A DNA stretch of 64,000 bases, from NCBI GenBank assembly GCA_026003335.1, contig BPHB01000002.1, positions 1,045,363 to 1,109,362 of the forward strand, written 5' to 3'. The notes under the pieces are model-generated. The model saw only the letters and a program-made list of their open reading frames with translations. It was not told the DNA's origin and did not search any database. The translations under genes were made by a program, and so were the position numbers. The stretch comes from Chitinophagales bacterium (GTDB lineage Bacteria; Bacteroidota; Bacteroidia; Chitinophagales; CAIOSU01). Shown piece after piece: positions 8,194 through 17,455 of this stretch (its first letter is position 1; every line of letters starts with the position of its first letter).

Positions 8194-10173
8194 TTAGTTT
8201 TTTCGTATAAGTCGTTCCAGCACTTCGTAGTTGATTTTTACCGGATATTTTTCCCTCAGCTCGGCTATCCATTGTTTTTCCAGATATTCCTGATAATCAG
8301 ATATGATAAATCCTCTTGCTTCTTCCAGTGACTTAGGTGTAGGAGGAATAACTTTTCTTACATGCACAAAGGAGATGGTGCTGTCGGCATTTATAAAGTC
8401 AGGTGACAGGCCTTGCTTCCACTCCACTTTATCAATGAGTGGATGCTGGCCTTTTTCAAAAATGCCCTGCTGGGCTGACAAAACGGGGTGGAGCGTGTCT
8501 TTAGCGTTTACTTTATTGAGGATGGCCTGCACATCCAGTTTGCTTTTAGCAGCAAGCTTGCGGGCTGTTTTGGCTGCCTTTTGATTTTTGGCTGTATAAA
8601 TCACGGCATCCAAACGTTGGTCCCACATGTAGTTGTATTTGTGTTGTTCGTGGAATGCGCGGAGACCTGCCGTATCCTGAAGCGCTTTAGTCCATACCTT
8701 TTGATCAGTGAGGGCAAACAGTAACGTGCCATCATGGTATTCCTGCATCAGGGCTTTGAATTCGGGATAGCGTGCTTCCAGCTGGCTGTCCTGGTATTTG
8801 AGACATGCATCTTCTACAAACTTTTCATAAATGTCGGAAAATATTTCATAGGCAGTTTTATTGCGCGGATGACCTTTCTGGTTTTCAGCAAATATGGCAA
8901 AGTCAGCCTGTGTATATTTTCTTGCTGCAAGTTCAAAAAGGGGCTTGGTGAGCTTCTCTTTATCGGGAATAGTTATTTTGCCTGATGTAGTATTGATTTC
9001 ACTTTGAATTTTTTCAAAGAGCTCCTCTTTGTTTTTAGGATATTCTTTAAACCCGTTTTCTTTTTTTATGCGGTCTACAAGCACTTTTTGAGCGAGCTCG
9101 GAGCGAGAGTCTCGTTCAATTTTTTTACGCAGTTCTACTTTAGCTTCTTCGTAAGGAGGTATTCCTGTTTTGCTGATGCGTTTAATGATGTGCCAGCCAT
9201 ATTTTGTACGCACGGGCTGGGAAATGTCTCCATCCTTCTGGAGGGCAAATGCAGCTTTTTCAAATTCCAGCACCATTTTACCCGTACCGAATTCAGGCAA
9301 CACTCCACCTTTGCCGGCTGAGAGTTTGTCTTCGGAAAACTTCCTGGCCAGTTCTTCAAAAGACTCTCCTTCCTGAAGACGCTGGTAAATATCTTCTGCT
9401 TTTTTGCGGGCTTCTTGTTCCTGCTGTTCGGTAGCATTATCAGGCACCTTAATCAGAATGTGGGCTACGGTGATCTTGCCCTGAGCCGGACGCTTATCGG
9501 TAACTTTGATGAGATGATAGCCAAATCGGGTGCGCACCGGAAGGGAAATCTCGCCCACCTTGGTGTTATAAGCTGCCGTTTCAAATGGGTAGACGGTCTG
9601 CAGCACGGAGAAGTAGCCAATGTCACCCCCGTTTTCTTTGGCTGAAGGGTCGGCTGATACTTCCCTTGCCAGCTTTTCAAAGTCTTCTCCATTAAGGATA
9701 CGCTTTCTGTAATCAAGCGCCTTTCTGTAGGCCTTCAGGGTGTCGGAGGGAAGGCCTTCGCCTTCTATGCGGAAAAGAATGTGGCTGGCTCTTACTTCTG
9801 TTTTCATTCTTTCGTAGGCCTCCTGCAGAAGCTGCTCGGTTACTTCACGGTCCTGCATGTAGGATTTTGCCAGTTGCGTGCGATAGCCGGCCAGTTCTTC
9901 CTGAATGGATTTGAGGGTATCCATGCCCAGAGCTTCGGCTTCTTTTACTTTTAGCCTGAAGTTGATGTAGAGCTGCAGATATTCCTCCAGCGACTGGCGC
10001 GTATAGGCGTTCTCATCGTTGATGTTATTCTTCTTATACACGTATTCAAATTCAGAGAGCCTCACGGCTTGGTCTCCGAAAGTAAACAGTATGGGGTCGG
10101 AAGAGTCGTTTTGAGCAATAAGACTCAGAGGTAACCCTACCAGCCAGATAAAAACAGAAAATAGCCTAGGCAT
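8194..10173 (-). CDS. Periplasmic peptidyl-prolyl cis-trans isomerase with two parvulin domains
   Basis: The protein has 659 residues, with a signal peptide (1 to 20, ending SLIAQ) and a SurA-like N-terminal chaperone region. Two PpiC domains are clear: one starting RASHILFRI and containing GGDIGYFSV and FGYHLIKVTDKRP, and one starting VAHILIKVPD and containing GKGGVLPEFGTGKMV and YGWHIIKR. A long C-terminal region of about 300 residues follows; it has no motif I can name. The likely role is folding of outer-membrane or T9SS-exported proteins. It is the first gene of the foldase-MoxR run, and a TATTTTTG promoter element lies 53 bp upstream. Confidence 0.9.
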   Translation of the reverse strand: MPRLFSVFIWLVGLPLSLIAQNDSSDPILFTFGDQAVRLSEFEYVYKKNNINDENAYTRQSLEEYLQLYINFRLKVKEAEALGMDTLKSIQEELAGYRTQLAKSYMQDREVTEQLLQEAYERMKTEVRASHILFRIEGEGLPSDTLKAYRKALDYRKRILNGEDFEKLAREVSADPSAKENGGDIGYFSVLQTVYPFETAAYNTKVGEISLPVRTRFGYHLIKVTDKRPAQGKITVAHILIKVPDNATEQQEQEARKKAEDIYQRLQEGESFEELARKFSEDKLSAGKGGVLPEFGTGKMVLEFEKAAFALQKDGDISQPVRTKYGWHIIKRISKTGIPPYEEAKVELRKKIERDSRSELAQKVLVDRIKKENGFKEYPKNKEELFEKIQSEINTTSGKITIPDKEKLTKPLFELAARKYTQADFAIFAENQKGHPRNKTAYEIFSDIYEKFVEDACLKYQDSQLEARYPEFKALMQEYHDGTLLFALTDQKVWTKALQDTAGLRAFHEQHKYNYMWDQRLDAVIYTAKNQKAAKTARKLAAKSKLDVQAILNKVNAKDTLHPVLSAQQGIFEKGQHPLIDKVEWKQGLSPDFINADSTISFVHVRKVIPPTPKSLEEARGFIISDYQEYLEKQWIAELREKYPVKINYEVLERLIRKN

Positions 10174-10225
10174 ACTGAAAATATTAGGATGTTTTATATT
10201 GATACAGGAAAAGTCTACGGGAATG

Positions 10226-10233
10226 CAAAAATA
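10226..10233 (-). promoter_or_regulatory. Candidate TAnnTTTG -7 promoter element for the foldase operon
   Basis: Read on the minus strand the sequence is TATTTTTG, a full match to the Bacteroidota -7 element TAnnTTTG. It lies 53 bp upstream of the foldase ATG at 10173. I see no good -33 TTTG at the usual distance, so the call rests on the -7 match only. Confidence 0.35.
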
Positions 10234-10356
10234 AAAATTTTTATACTAGGCCCGTTCTCCTCAGGAATACAAAGTGTTAAAAAGGCTTAACAGCACTTTT
10301 CGGTCCTGAATAGTGTAATTTGTTCATCTTTGCCGTTTACCTCACAACCGCTATTC

Positions 10357-11013
10357 ATGGAACACCTGAAAACTGTCCTGGATTTTTTCATTCACCTGGA
10401 TGACCATTTGAGCAGTATCATTTCCACGTATGGCACTACCACGTATATCATTTTGTTTGCCATCATATTTATTGAAACCGGACTGGTCATCATGCCCCTG
10501 CTTCCGGGTGATTCGTTGCTGTTTGCTGCAGGTGCTTTTGCCTATAAAGGGTCGCTGAATATTTATGTATTGCTGATATCTCTTTTTGTGGCCGCAGTGC
10601 TGGGTGATTCGCTAAACTATTACCTGGGTAAAAACTTCGGCCTCAAAGTGCTGCGCTGGAAAATCGGCAACCGCCAGTTGGTAAGGCAGGAATATCTGGA
10701 CAAAACCCATCGGTTTTATGAGAAGTACGGAGCCAAAACCATTATTATCGCGCGTTTTGTACCCATTGTGCGCACCTTTGCCCCCTTTGTGGCCGGAATC
10801 GGTGAGATGCATTACGGTAAGTTTCTTTCCTACAATGTCATTGGTGGATTTATCTGGGTATTCGGACTTACACTGCTGGGATATTTTTTTGGCACCATTC
10901 CGATTGTGGAGAAGCATTTTGAACTGGTGATCCTTGGCATTATCTTTATTTCTGTATTGCCAATGATCGTGGAGTTTGTCCGCCATTGGGTTGTCCGCAA
11001 AGAATTGGCCTGA
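10357..11013 (+). CDS. DedA family membrane protein
   Basis: DedA proteins are inner-membrane proteins with re-entrant loops. Recent work links them to lipid carrier recycling (UptA and related flippases) and membrane homeostasis. The protein has 218 residues from the ATG at 10357. Family signatures are IETGLVIMPLLPGDSLLFAA near 38 to 57 and the basic motif ARFVPIVRTFAPFVAGIGEM near 131 to 150, which carries the conserved arginines. The upstream in-frame TTG at 10330 would add nine unlikely residues. The radical SAM gene begins 12 bp downstream, so the two are probably co-transcribed. Confidence 0.9.
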   Translation: MEHLKTVLDFFIHLDDHLSSIISTYGTTTYIILFAIIFIETGLVIMPLLPGDSLLFAAGAFAYKGSLNIYVLLISLFVAAVLGDSLNYYLGKNFGLKVLRWKIGNRQLVRQEYLDKTHRFYEKYGAKTIIIARFVPIVRTFAPFVAGIGEMHYGKFLSYNVIGGFIWVFGLTLLGYFFGTIPIVEKHFELVILGIIFISVLPMIVEFVRHWVVRKELA

Positions 11014-11025
11014 GGTAAAGCAATC

Positions 11026-12042
11026 ATGACATCATTGCCTGATTTGCGTCATTTCATGGGCACGCTGTCTTTGAAAAAGGCAGCGAACGCTTCCGTTTTA
11101 TTGCATTCTTATTTTCGGTCGCGGCTGACGGGCGACCCCCGCATACCTGCATGGCCATTTACTATTTCGGTTGAACCTACTACTCACTGCAATCTGCGGT
11201 GCCCGGAATGCCCGAGCGGCCTGCGTTCTTTTTCAAGGGCTACGGGCCGTATTGAGCTGCCCCTGTTTAAAAAGATTATTGACGAGATGCAGGATCATCT
11301 GATTTTTCTTTATTTCTATTTCCAGGGCGAGCCCTTTCTGCATCCGCAGTTTTCGGATATGATACGCTATGCCTCCGCTCGTGGAGTCTATACGGTCACC
11401 TCAACCAACGGACACTACCTGAACGATGACCGCGCAAAGGAAACGGTTGAGTCAGGTCTTTCCCGCATCATCATTTCCGTAGATGGAACAACACAGGAAA
11501 GCTATGCACAGTATCGCAAAGGAGGCCGGCTGGATATCGTGCTGGAGGGCGCTTTGCGGCTTGCACACTGGAAACGAAAGTTGCAATCACACGCCCCGCA
11601 CATTATTTTTCAAATGATTGTATTCCGCCATAATGAAAAAGAAACTGAGGAGTTTAGACACCTTGCAAAAGCCTTTGGAGCCGATGAGGTGTTATTGAAA
11701 ACAGCTCAGATATACAATGCTGATAATGCCGGGAAGATGCTCCCGGAAAAGGAAAAGTTTTCGCGCTACGTATTCTCCGGGAATCGCTTGATGCTAAAAC
11801 ACCCGTTACACAACCGCTGCTGGAAACTCTGGCACTCCAGTGTGATTACCTGGGACGGGAAAGTGGTGCCCTGTTGCTTTGATAAAGACGCCCGGTATGT
11901 CATGGGCGACCTCACTAACCAAAGCTTTCGCGAGGTCTGGAATAGCGCCCCCTATTTACAGTTCAGACGGAAGTTGCTGCATTCAAGGCAAACCATTGAC
12001 ATCTGCAGCAACTGTTCAGAAGGTGCGCTGGTTTGGGCCTGA
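11026..12042 (+). CDS. Radical SAM/SPASM domain protein
   Basis: The protein has 338 residues. The radical SAM cluster motif Cx3Cx2C is at C55, C59 and C62 (THCNLRCPEC). The C-terminal third is a SPASM-type domain with further cysteines (NRCWKLW, VPCCFD, ICSNC) that would hold auxiliary Fe-S clusters. The core motifs TSTNG and ISVDG are typical of the family. Such proteins modify peptides, or in Bacteroidota often sugars and other small molecules. No precursor peptide or other maturation gene is visible nearby, so the substrate is unknown. It follows dedA by 12 bp and is convergent with carB. Confidence 0.85.
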   Translation: MTSLPDLRHFMGTLSLKKAANASVLLHSYFRSRLTGDPRIPAWPFTISVEPTTHCNLRCPECPSGLRSFSRATGRIELPLFKKIIDEMQDHLIFLYFYFQGEPFLHPQFSDMIRYASARGVYTVTSTNGHYLNDDRAKETVESGLSRIIISVDGTTQESYAQYRKGGRLDIVLEGALRLAHWKRKLQSHAPHIIFQMIVFRHNEKETEEFRHLAKAFGADEVLLKTAQIYNADNAGKMLPEKEKFSRYVFSGNRLMLKHPLHNRCWKLWHSSVITWDGKVVPCCFDKDARYVMGDLTNQSFREVWNSAPYLQFRRKLLHSRQTIDICSNCSEGALVWA

Positions 12043-12057
12043 CTGTGATAGGTTTAC

Positions 12058-14874
12058 TCACCTACTCAGCCACATGGATTTTTCACTGTAGAGCTTGCGG
12101 AAATAATCATCCTTGAGGCTCTTAATAAAGCGAATTGCTTCTCCTGTAGATTTCATTTCCGGTCCGAGTTCTTTGTTTACTCCCGGAAATTTTTCAAACG
12201 AAAACACCGGCTCCTTAATCGCATAGCCCTCCAGATTAGGTTCAAAATGAAAGTCCTTTAATCGGGCATGTCCTAACATCACCTTGGTAGCTATGTTCAG
12301 GTAGGGAATTTTATAGGCCTTACAGATAAAAGGGGTGGTGCGGGAGGCGCGGGGGTTAGCTTCTATAACGTAAACCTTGCCGTCTTTAATTGCAAACTGA
12401 ATATTGATAAGGCCGCGGATATTCAAAGCATGGGCAAGTTTTTCGGTGTATTTTTTCATGGTTTCTATCGTCTCTTCGCTCAGATTGAACGGGGGTAATA
12501 CCGCACTGGAGTCTCCGGAGTGGATACCTGCCGGTTCAATATGTTCCATGATTCCCATGATGTGTACCTGCTCTCCATCACAGATAGCATCAATCTCGGC
12601 TTCTTCGGCCCGGTCAAGAAAATGGTCAATGAGAATTTTATTATCCGGTAAATGTTTAAGGAGTTTCAACACTGTGCGCTCCAGTTCTTCATCATTAATG
12701 ACAATCCGCATCCGCTGACCTCCCAGCACGTATGACGGCCTGACGAGAACCGGATAGCCTACCTCTTTGGCAGCAGCAAGTGCCTCTTCAGCATTGTGTG
12801 CCACTCCATATTTCGGGTAAGGGATATTCAGTTTTTTCAGCAAATCGGAAAATGCTCCGCGATCTTCGGCAATATCCATATCCGGAAAAGAGGTGCCGAT
12901 AATGCGGATGCCGTTTTTATAAAGCTTTTCGGCAAGTTTAAGAGCTGTTTGCCCACCCAGTTGCACGATAACGCCTTCGGGCTGCTCGTGCTCAATGATT
13001 TCCCGGAGGTGTTCCCAATATACCGGCTCAAAATAGAGCTTATCGGCAATGTCAAAATCGGTAGAGACGGTTTCCGGATTACAGTTGACCATAATGGCCT
13101 CATATCCGCATTCCCGCAGGGCAAGCACTCCGTGTACGCAGCAATAGTCAAATTCAATTCCCTGTCCAATGCGATTAGGTCCGGAGCCCAACACAATGAT
13201 TTTCTTTCTGTCGGTGCGGATACTTTCGTTTTCTTGCTCAAAAGTGGAATAGTAGTAAGGTGTTCTGGCTTCAAACTCCGCAGCGCAGGTGTCAACCAGT
13301 TTATACACCCGTTTTATTCCCAGTTTTTTCCTGCGTTCATAGACCTCATCTTCGGTGGTATTGCCAATGATGTTGGCTATTTGCTGATCGGAATAGCCCA
13401 TTTGTTTGAGCTCAAAGAAAAAGTCGCGCGGTATTTCATGGAGAGCGTAATTTTTGAGCTGTTGCTCTACCTGCACTAATTTTTGTATTTGCAGAAGAAA
13501 CCAGGGGTCAATTTTCGTAAGCTGATGCACCGTTTTCACCGGCACACCTAGATGAAAGGCATCTTTAATGCGGAAAATCCGGTCGTGAGATGGATGCTCC
13601 AGTCCGTGAATAATCTCTTCGGTACGTTTCCATTCTTTATTATCAGCCCCCAAACCTATGCGGTTGTTTTCCAGTGACTGGCAGGCCTTTTGCACCGCCT
13701 CAATAAAACTTCTTCCTATAGCCATTACTTCGCCTACGGATTTCATCTGTAGCCCCAAGGTTTCATCGCTGCCCTGAAACTTGTCAAAGTTCCAGCGGGG
13801 TATTTTTACGACTGTATAGTCAAGGGCCGGTTCAAAGAAGGCAGAGGTAGTGCCAGTAATTTGATTTTTCAGTTCATCCAGCGTATAGCCGATAGCCAGT
13901 TTGGCGGCAATTTTGGCTATTGGGTAGCCGGTTGCTTTGGAAGCCAGTGCTGAGGAGCGGGAAACCCGGGGGTTAATCTCCACGGCAAGGATTTCCTCAG
14001 TAGAAGGGTTCACTGCGAACTGCACATTGCACCCTCCGGCAAAATTGCCTAAGGCACGCATCATGGTTTTTGCCATGCTGCGCATGCGCTGGTAGGTGGT
14101 GTCGGCCAGGGTCATAGCAGGAGCGATAGTGATGGAATCCCCTGTATGAATGCCCATGGGATCCATGTTTTCCACCGTACAGATAATGACGATATTGTCT
14201 TTACTGTCGCGCAATAGCTCCAGTTCAAATTCTTTCCAACCTAAAACGGCCTGTTCCACTAATACCTCATGGGTTGGAGAGGCAGCTAATCCTCGTTGCA
14301 ATTTTTCTTCCAGCTCTTCTTTTTTCAATACGAAGCTCCCCCCTGTTCCGCCCAAGGTATAAGAGGGTCGTATCACAAGCGGATAGCCTATTTTTTGGGC
14401 TATTTCTTTTCCCTCAAGAAAGGAATTGGCGATGTGTGACCTGGCCACTCCGATGCCGAGGTTTATCATGAGTTGGCGGAAGCGCTCCCTGTTTTCGGCC
14501 AGGTCGATTGCATTAATATCCACTCCAATGAGCCTTACTCCATATTCATCCCAAAGGCCCAGCTCATCGGCTTCCTTACAGAGATTTAAGGCCGTTTGCC
14601 CCCCCATGGTAGGCAAAACGGCATCTATTTTTTGCTCTTTCAGTATCTGGCGGATGGACTCCACTTCCAGCGGCAATAGATAAATATGATCGGCCGTAAC
14701 ATTATCGGTCATTATTGTAGCCGGGTTGGAATTTATCAGGGTTACCTCAATACCCTCTTCCCTTAGTGATCGTGCGGCCTGAGAGCCGGAATAGTCAAAT
14801 TCACAGGCCTGGCCGATAATAATGGGGCCGCTGCCAATAATCAATACAGATTGGATAGATTTATCTCTGGGCAT
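12058..14874 (-). CDS. carB: Carbamoyl-phosphate synthase large subunit
   Basis: CarB makes carbamoyl phosphate from ammonia, bicarbonate and two ATP, for arginine and pyrimidine synthesis. Two ATP-grasp halves are visible. Each begins with its own signature (IGSGPIIIGQACEFDYSG at the start, and GSGPNRIGQGIEFDYC near residue 560). Each also has a typical ATP-grasp core (EINPRVSRSSALASKATGYP and IEANPRASRTTPFICKAYKI). The protein ends at 938 residues with only a short tail, so the C-terminal allosteric MGS-like domain of the roughly 1,070-residue enzymes is missing. That short form is common in several Bacteroidota. The carA partner is not in the window. Confidence 0.95.
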   Translation of the reverse strand: MPRDKSIQSVLIIGSGPIIIGQACEFDYSGSQAARSLREEGIEVTLINSNPATIMTDNVTADHIYLLPLEVESIRQILKEQKIDAVLPTMGGQTALNLCKEADELGLWDEYGVRLIGVDINAIDLAENRERFRQLMINLGIGVARSHIANSFLEGKEIAQKIGYPLVIRPSYTLGGTGGSFVLKKEELEEKLQRGLAASPTHEVLVEQAVLGWKEFELELLRDSKDNIVIICTVENMDPMGIHTGDSITIAPAMTLADTTYQRMRSMAKTMMRALGNFAGGCNVQFAVNPSTEEILAVEINPRVSRSSALASKATGYPIAKIAAKLAIGYTLDELKNQITGTTSAFFEPALDYTVVKIPRWNFDKFQGSDETLGLQMKSVGEVMAIGRSFIEAVQKACQSLENNRIGLGADNKEWKRTEEIIHGLEHPSHDRIFRIKDAFHLGVPVKTVHQLTKIDPWFLLQIQKLVQVEQQLKNYALHEIPRDFFFELKQMGYSDQQIANIIGNTTEDEVYERRKKLGIKRVYKLVDTCAAEFEARTPYYYSTFEQENESIRTDRKKIIVLGSGPNRIGQGIEFDYCCVHGVLALRECGYEAIMVNCNPETVSTDFDIADKLYFEPVYWEHLREIIEHEQPEGVIVQLGGQTALKLAEKLYKNGIRIIGTSFPDMDIAEDRGAFSDLLKKLNIPYPKYGVAHNAEEALAAAKEVGYPVLVRPSYVLGGQRMRIVINDEELERTVLKLLKHLPDNKILIDHFLDRAEEAEIDAICDGEQVHIMGIMEHIEPAGIHSGDSSAVLPPFNLSEETIETMKKYTEKLAHALNIRGLINIQFAIKDGKVYVIEANPRASRTTPFICKAYKIPYLNIATKVMLGHARLKDFHFEPNLEGYAIKEPVFSFEKFPGVNKELGPEMKSTGEAIRFIKSLKDDYFRKLYSEKSMWLSR

Positions 14875-14982
14875 ACCGAAAAATGTGAATGGCTGCCCAA
14901 AGTTAGCTGTTTAGCAGTCCTTGCAGAATGGTTTTTGAAAAAAGAGTTTAACGATTTGCGCAGTGTACCGTGTTTTTCACGG

Positions 14983-16062
14983 TTATTGCTTGATGAAGCG
15001 ACTCCGCCCGTTAAAGTTGCCGGCAGATATTTCTATGAAATAAATTCCTGCCTGCAGCCGGCTTACATCTACCGCAGTACCGTAGGGCACCTGAAGTTGC
15101 ATCATTCCCTTACCTGCCAAATCCCGGATAAGGATATGCATAGGCATTTCGTTGGTCAGGGGCGCAGAAATATGTAAGCTTGACACAGCAGGATTAGGGA
15201 ACAGTTGCACTGCCGTGTTTTGCAGGTTACGCATGCCGGTAATGCAATTCCAGAAGTATTGGGTAGTTCTGGAGTTTTCTTCAAACACCGAGGGCTTTTC
15301 GGTGAATGTTTCTACATTGTTATCGGTGTTGTATGTGTACTCACGGTCAATCAGTTTGGTGTTGGCCGGTAGGGGTACACCCATGAGCGATGCGGGGGCT
15401 AAGGTTACCAGTTCAATGAGGTTATTGGCAAACCCCCTCTGAAGTATATCCGGAGCACCATCTACCGGAACACGTTTGGCCAATACATTAGGTTTGTTAT
15501 CAAAGGATCCGCCCACAGGTATCGTATCACTACCGATAACCATTTTAAGCTGTGTGACGTTGCCATTCTGCCAGACCATGTCTATAAAAGAGCCCGGGAA
15601 TCCATCAATATTACCTGAGGTGGTGCTTTGATCTATTACAATGCTTTGCATTTGCCCGCTTCCATCGTATAGAATATCATGCGCCATTGTCCAGGTGCCG
15701 CTATTCGTTCCGGATGCCTGAATGCGGCTGAGTTTTCCGGCAGAGTAAGTAAAGACGGTTGTTCTCCAAAGCACCCATGTTCCGCCTGAAGTATCCATAT
15801 AGGTCTCAATTTTGTCTATCTGTCCGGAGCTATTGTAATATACCGTATCATACCTTCCGGGATTAAGCTGAGCAGAATCCGTATGAGTGATACGCACAAT
15901 CCGGTTCTGGTTATCATATTCATACCGGCTAAACGCAGAGGCGCGTGAACCGGCAATGATTGAATCCTTTACTATGAAACAGTTCTGCGCCAGTGCAGGA
16001 AGAGTCAGCACAGGAAGAAGCATCAGTGTCCACGTCAGGTGGTATATCGTTTTACCTTTCAT
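14983..16062 (-). CDS. Secreted YD-repeat-like protein with T9SS type A sorting domain
   Basis: The 359-residue protein starts with a signal peptide (1 to about 25, ending ALA-Q). The body has repeated short beta units such as YEYDNQNRIVRI, VYYNSSGQIDKIE and YTYNTDNNVETF, resembling YD/RHS-type or DUF4595-like repeats. The last 75 residues are a type IX secretion sorting domain (LFPNPAVSSLHIS, then LQAGIYFIEI). It should be exported across the outer membrane and anchored or released. Its function is unknown. The ATG at 16062 is chosen because it places the signal peptide at the N-terminus. It precedes carB on the minus strand with a 108-bp gap. Confidence 0.8.
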   Translation of the reverse strand: MKGKTIYHLTWTLMLLPVLTLPALAQNCFIVKDSIIAGSRASAFSRYEYDNQNRIVRITHTDSAQLNPGRYDTVYYNSSGQIDKIETYMDTSGGTWVLWRTTVFTYSAGKLSRIQASGTNSGTWTMAHDILYDGSGQMQSIVIDQSTTSGNIDGFPGSFIDMVWQNGNVTQLKMVIGSDTIPVGGSFDNKPNVLAKRVPVDGAPDILQRGFANNLIELVTLAPASLMGVPLPANTKLIDREYTYNTDNNVETFTEKPSVFEENSRTTQYFWNCITGMRNLQNTAVQLFPNPAVSSLHISAPLTNEMPMHILIRDLAGKGMMQLQVPYGTAVDVSRLQAGIYFIEISAGNFNGRSRFIKQ

Positions 16063-16219
16063 GACAATATAGGTTTTATCGTTCTGAATCAAAATTGCAT
16101 TACAAATTTATGCCCGACAAGGAAGGCTTCCACAGGCATTAATCAACATCCACTTATGTGTATTGCACAGGATTAGATACGGAAGAGAGAACATGTTTAT
16201 GCCTGAAGCTTTATTCACC

Positions 16220-16786
16220 TTAGAGTCTCTCAAAGAGAGCAGGCAGGTTTTTCTTCCCATGATTTTTGTACACCCTATACATCACTACATCAAACGCCAG
16301 AAGAATGCCGCCCTGAAGCAGAAGAGCATTGCCAAAGCCCTTAAGGAGATCTTGCGCCTTATTGACACGATAGGACAGCGTGTTGAGGAGTGCGCCTGTA
16401 GTCATGTACGCTAGGTCAAGGCCAGTGTTAAAAAGATAAATCCGCTCAGAAGCTTTCTGTTTTTCAAAGGTTTCATAGAGGGAGTGGCTGCGTCCGGAGC
16501 TTTTTCTGGTGCCCAGATAGCCGGCTGTGGCAATGCCTAAATTGACTACATTCCAGTACACATTCATTTGATGAAAATAGCTCCATTGGTTTCGCGTAAC
16601 AAAGATGAGCGGTGTACAAGCTGCAATTTGAACAGCCGCCATACCCCCAAGCGCCAGCATGCCCTTTTTTGAGATGATTTCCCTGCGGGCGTTAAAACGG
16701 TCAAGTGCTTCCTGCATGGTTTGCGCGGCAGCAGTAAAAAATATGCTCTCTGCCGCCAGCACAAGTGCGAAAAATCCTTTTCTCAT
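16220..16786 (-). CDS. Uncharacterised membrane protein
   Basis: I do not recognise this 188-residue protein with certainty. It has a signal-like N-terminus (residues 1 to 20, ending AAAQ), then about four hydrophobic segments. The motif QMNVYWNVVNLGIATAGYLG near 73 to 92 recalls a Bacteroidota family of unknown function (possibly DUF6992). The last stretch, GNALLLQGGILLAFDVVMY, looks like a membrane helix. It stands alone, divergent from the ABA4-like gene, with an AT-rich gap of 83 bp between them. No function is inferred. Confidence 0.65.
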   Translation of the reverse strand: MRKGFFALVLAAESIFFTAAAQTMQEALDRFNARREIISKKGMLALGGMAAVQIAACTPLIFVTRNQWSYFHQMNVYWNVVNLGIATAGYLGTRKSSGRSHSLYETFEKQKASERIYLFNTGLDLAYMTTGALLNTLSYRVNKAQDLLKGFGNALLLQGGILLAFDVVMYRVYKNHGKKNLPALFERL

Positions 16787-16869
16787 AAGACCGATGTGAT
16801 GTGTTAAAAAAAATGTTTTTAAAAATTAGCTCCCCGATAGTAATATAGGTAAATTAAAAGCAACGGCCT

Positions 16870-17292
16870 ATGATGGATTATGCCCTGGTTTTTAAGCTGG
16901 TAAACCTCTTGATACTGCCGGGCTGGGTTGGGCTTATTTTTTTCCCCAAAAGCCGCTATACACAATATCTGATTTACTCGCATGCATATCCCTATTTTCT
17001 GGGATTGTTTTACGCTTACCTGGTCCTTTCCAATTTCGGTTTACTGCAGAACGGCATGAGTTCGCTTGATGGAATAAGGGCCGCTTTTGCTTCGGATGCT
17101 GTGTTGTTGGCCGGCTGGGTACATTATCTGATTTTTGACCTGTTTGTGGGAGCATGGCAGGTAACTGACGCACGGCAACACGGGTTGCGTCATGTGAAAA
17201 TTGTGCCCGCCCTTGTGTTTACTTTATTCCTGGGACCTCTGGGACTGCTTGCTTATCTGATAATCCGTCAGCTAAACCTGAAGGCGTCTTAG
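16870..17292 (+). CDS. ABA4-like (DUF4281) membrane protein
   Basis: The protein has 140 residues and four predicted membrane helices. The family pattern is clear: NLLILPGWVGLIFFP at the start, GWVHYLIFDLFVGAWQVTDA near 87 to 106, and FLGPLGLLAYLI near the end. Plant ABA4 is needed for neoxanthin formation. Bacterial members occur in many Bacteroidota and their role is not established, though a link to carotenoids or polyprenoids is possible. No carotenoid gene is visible in the window. The second codon is also ATG, so the exact start could be either. Confidence 0.8.
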   Translation: MMDYALVFKLVNLLILPGWVGLIFFPKSRYTQYLIYSHAYPYFLGLFYAYLVLSNFGLLQNGMSSLDGIRAAFASDAVLLAGWVHYLIFDLFVGAWQVTDARQHGLRHVKIVPALVFTLFLGPLGLLAYLIIRQLNLKAS

Positions 17293-17455
17293 TTGGCCGT
17301 TTTGTCATTGGTCTGCCTTATGTTAAAGCCTATTAAAAGCACCTGACTCTTGCCCCTCCTGTACCGTGTTTTTCAGTTTAAAAAACGAATTTTGTACTAT
17401 CCTCCTGCAAGCTAAAAGAGGCACTTTTGCGTTAGACTTCAAAATATTTGTAAGA

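Noticed and set aside
14967-14983. Hairpin ACCGTG-CACGGT as the terminator of the YD-repeat T9SS gene
   Set aside because: It touches the stop codon and lacks a U-tract on the minus strand. The short stem is weak evidence.
16163-16414. Plus-strand 83-residue ORF
   Set aside because: It overlaps the opposite-strand 188-residue membrane gene and has no recognisable motif.
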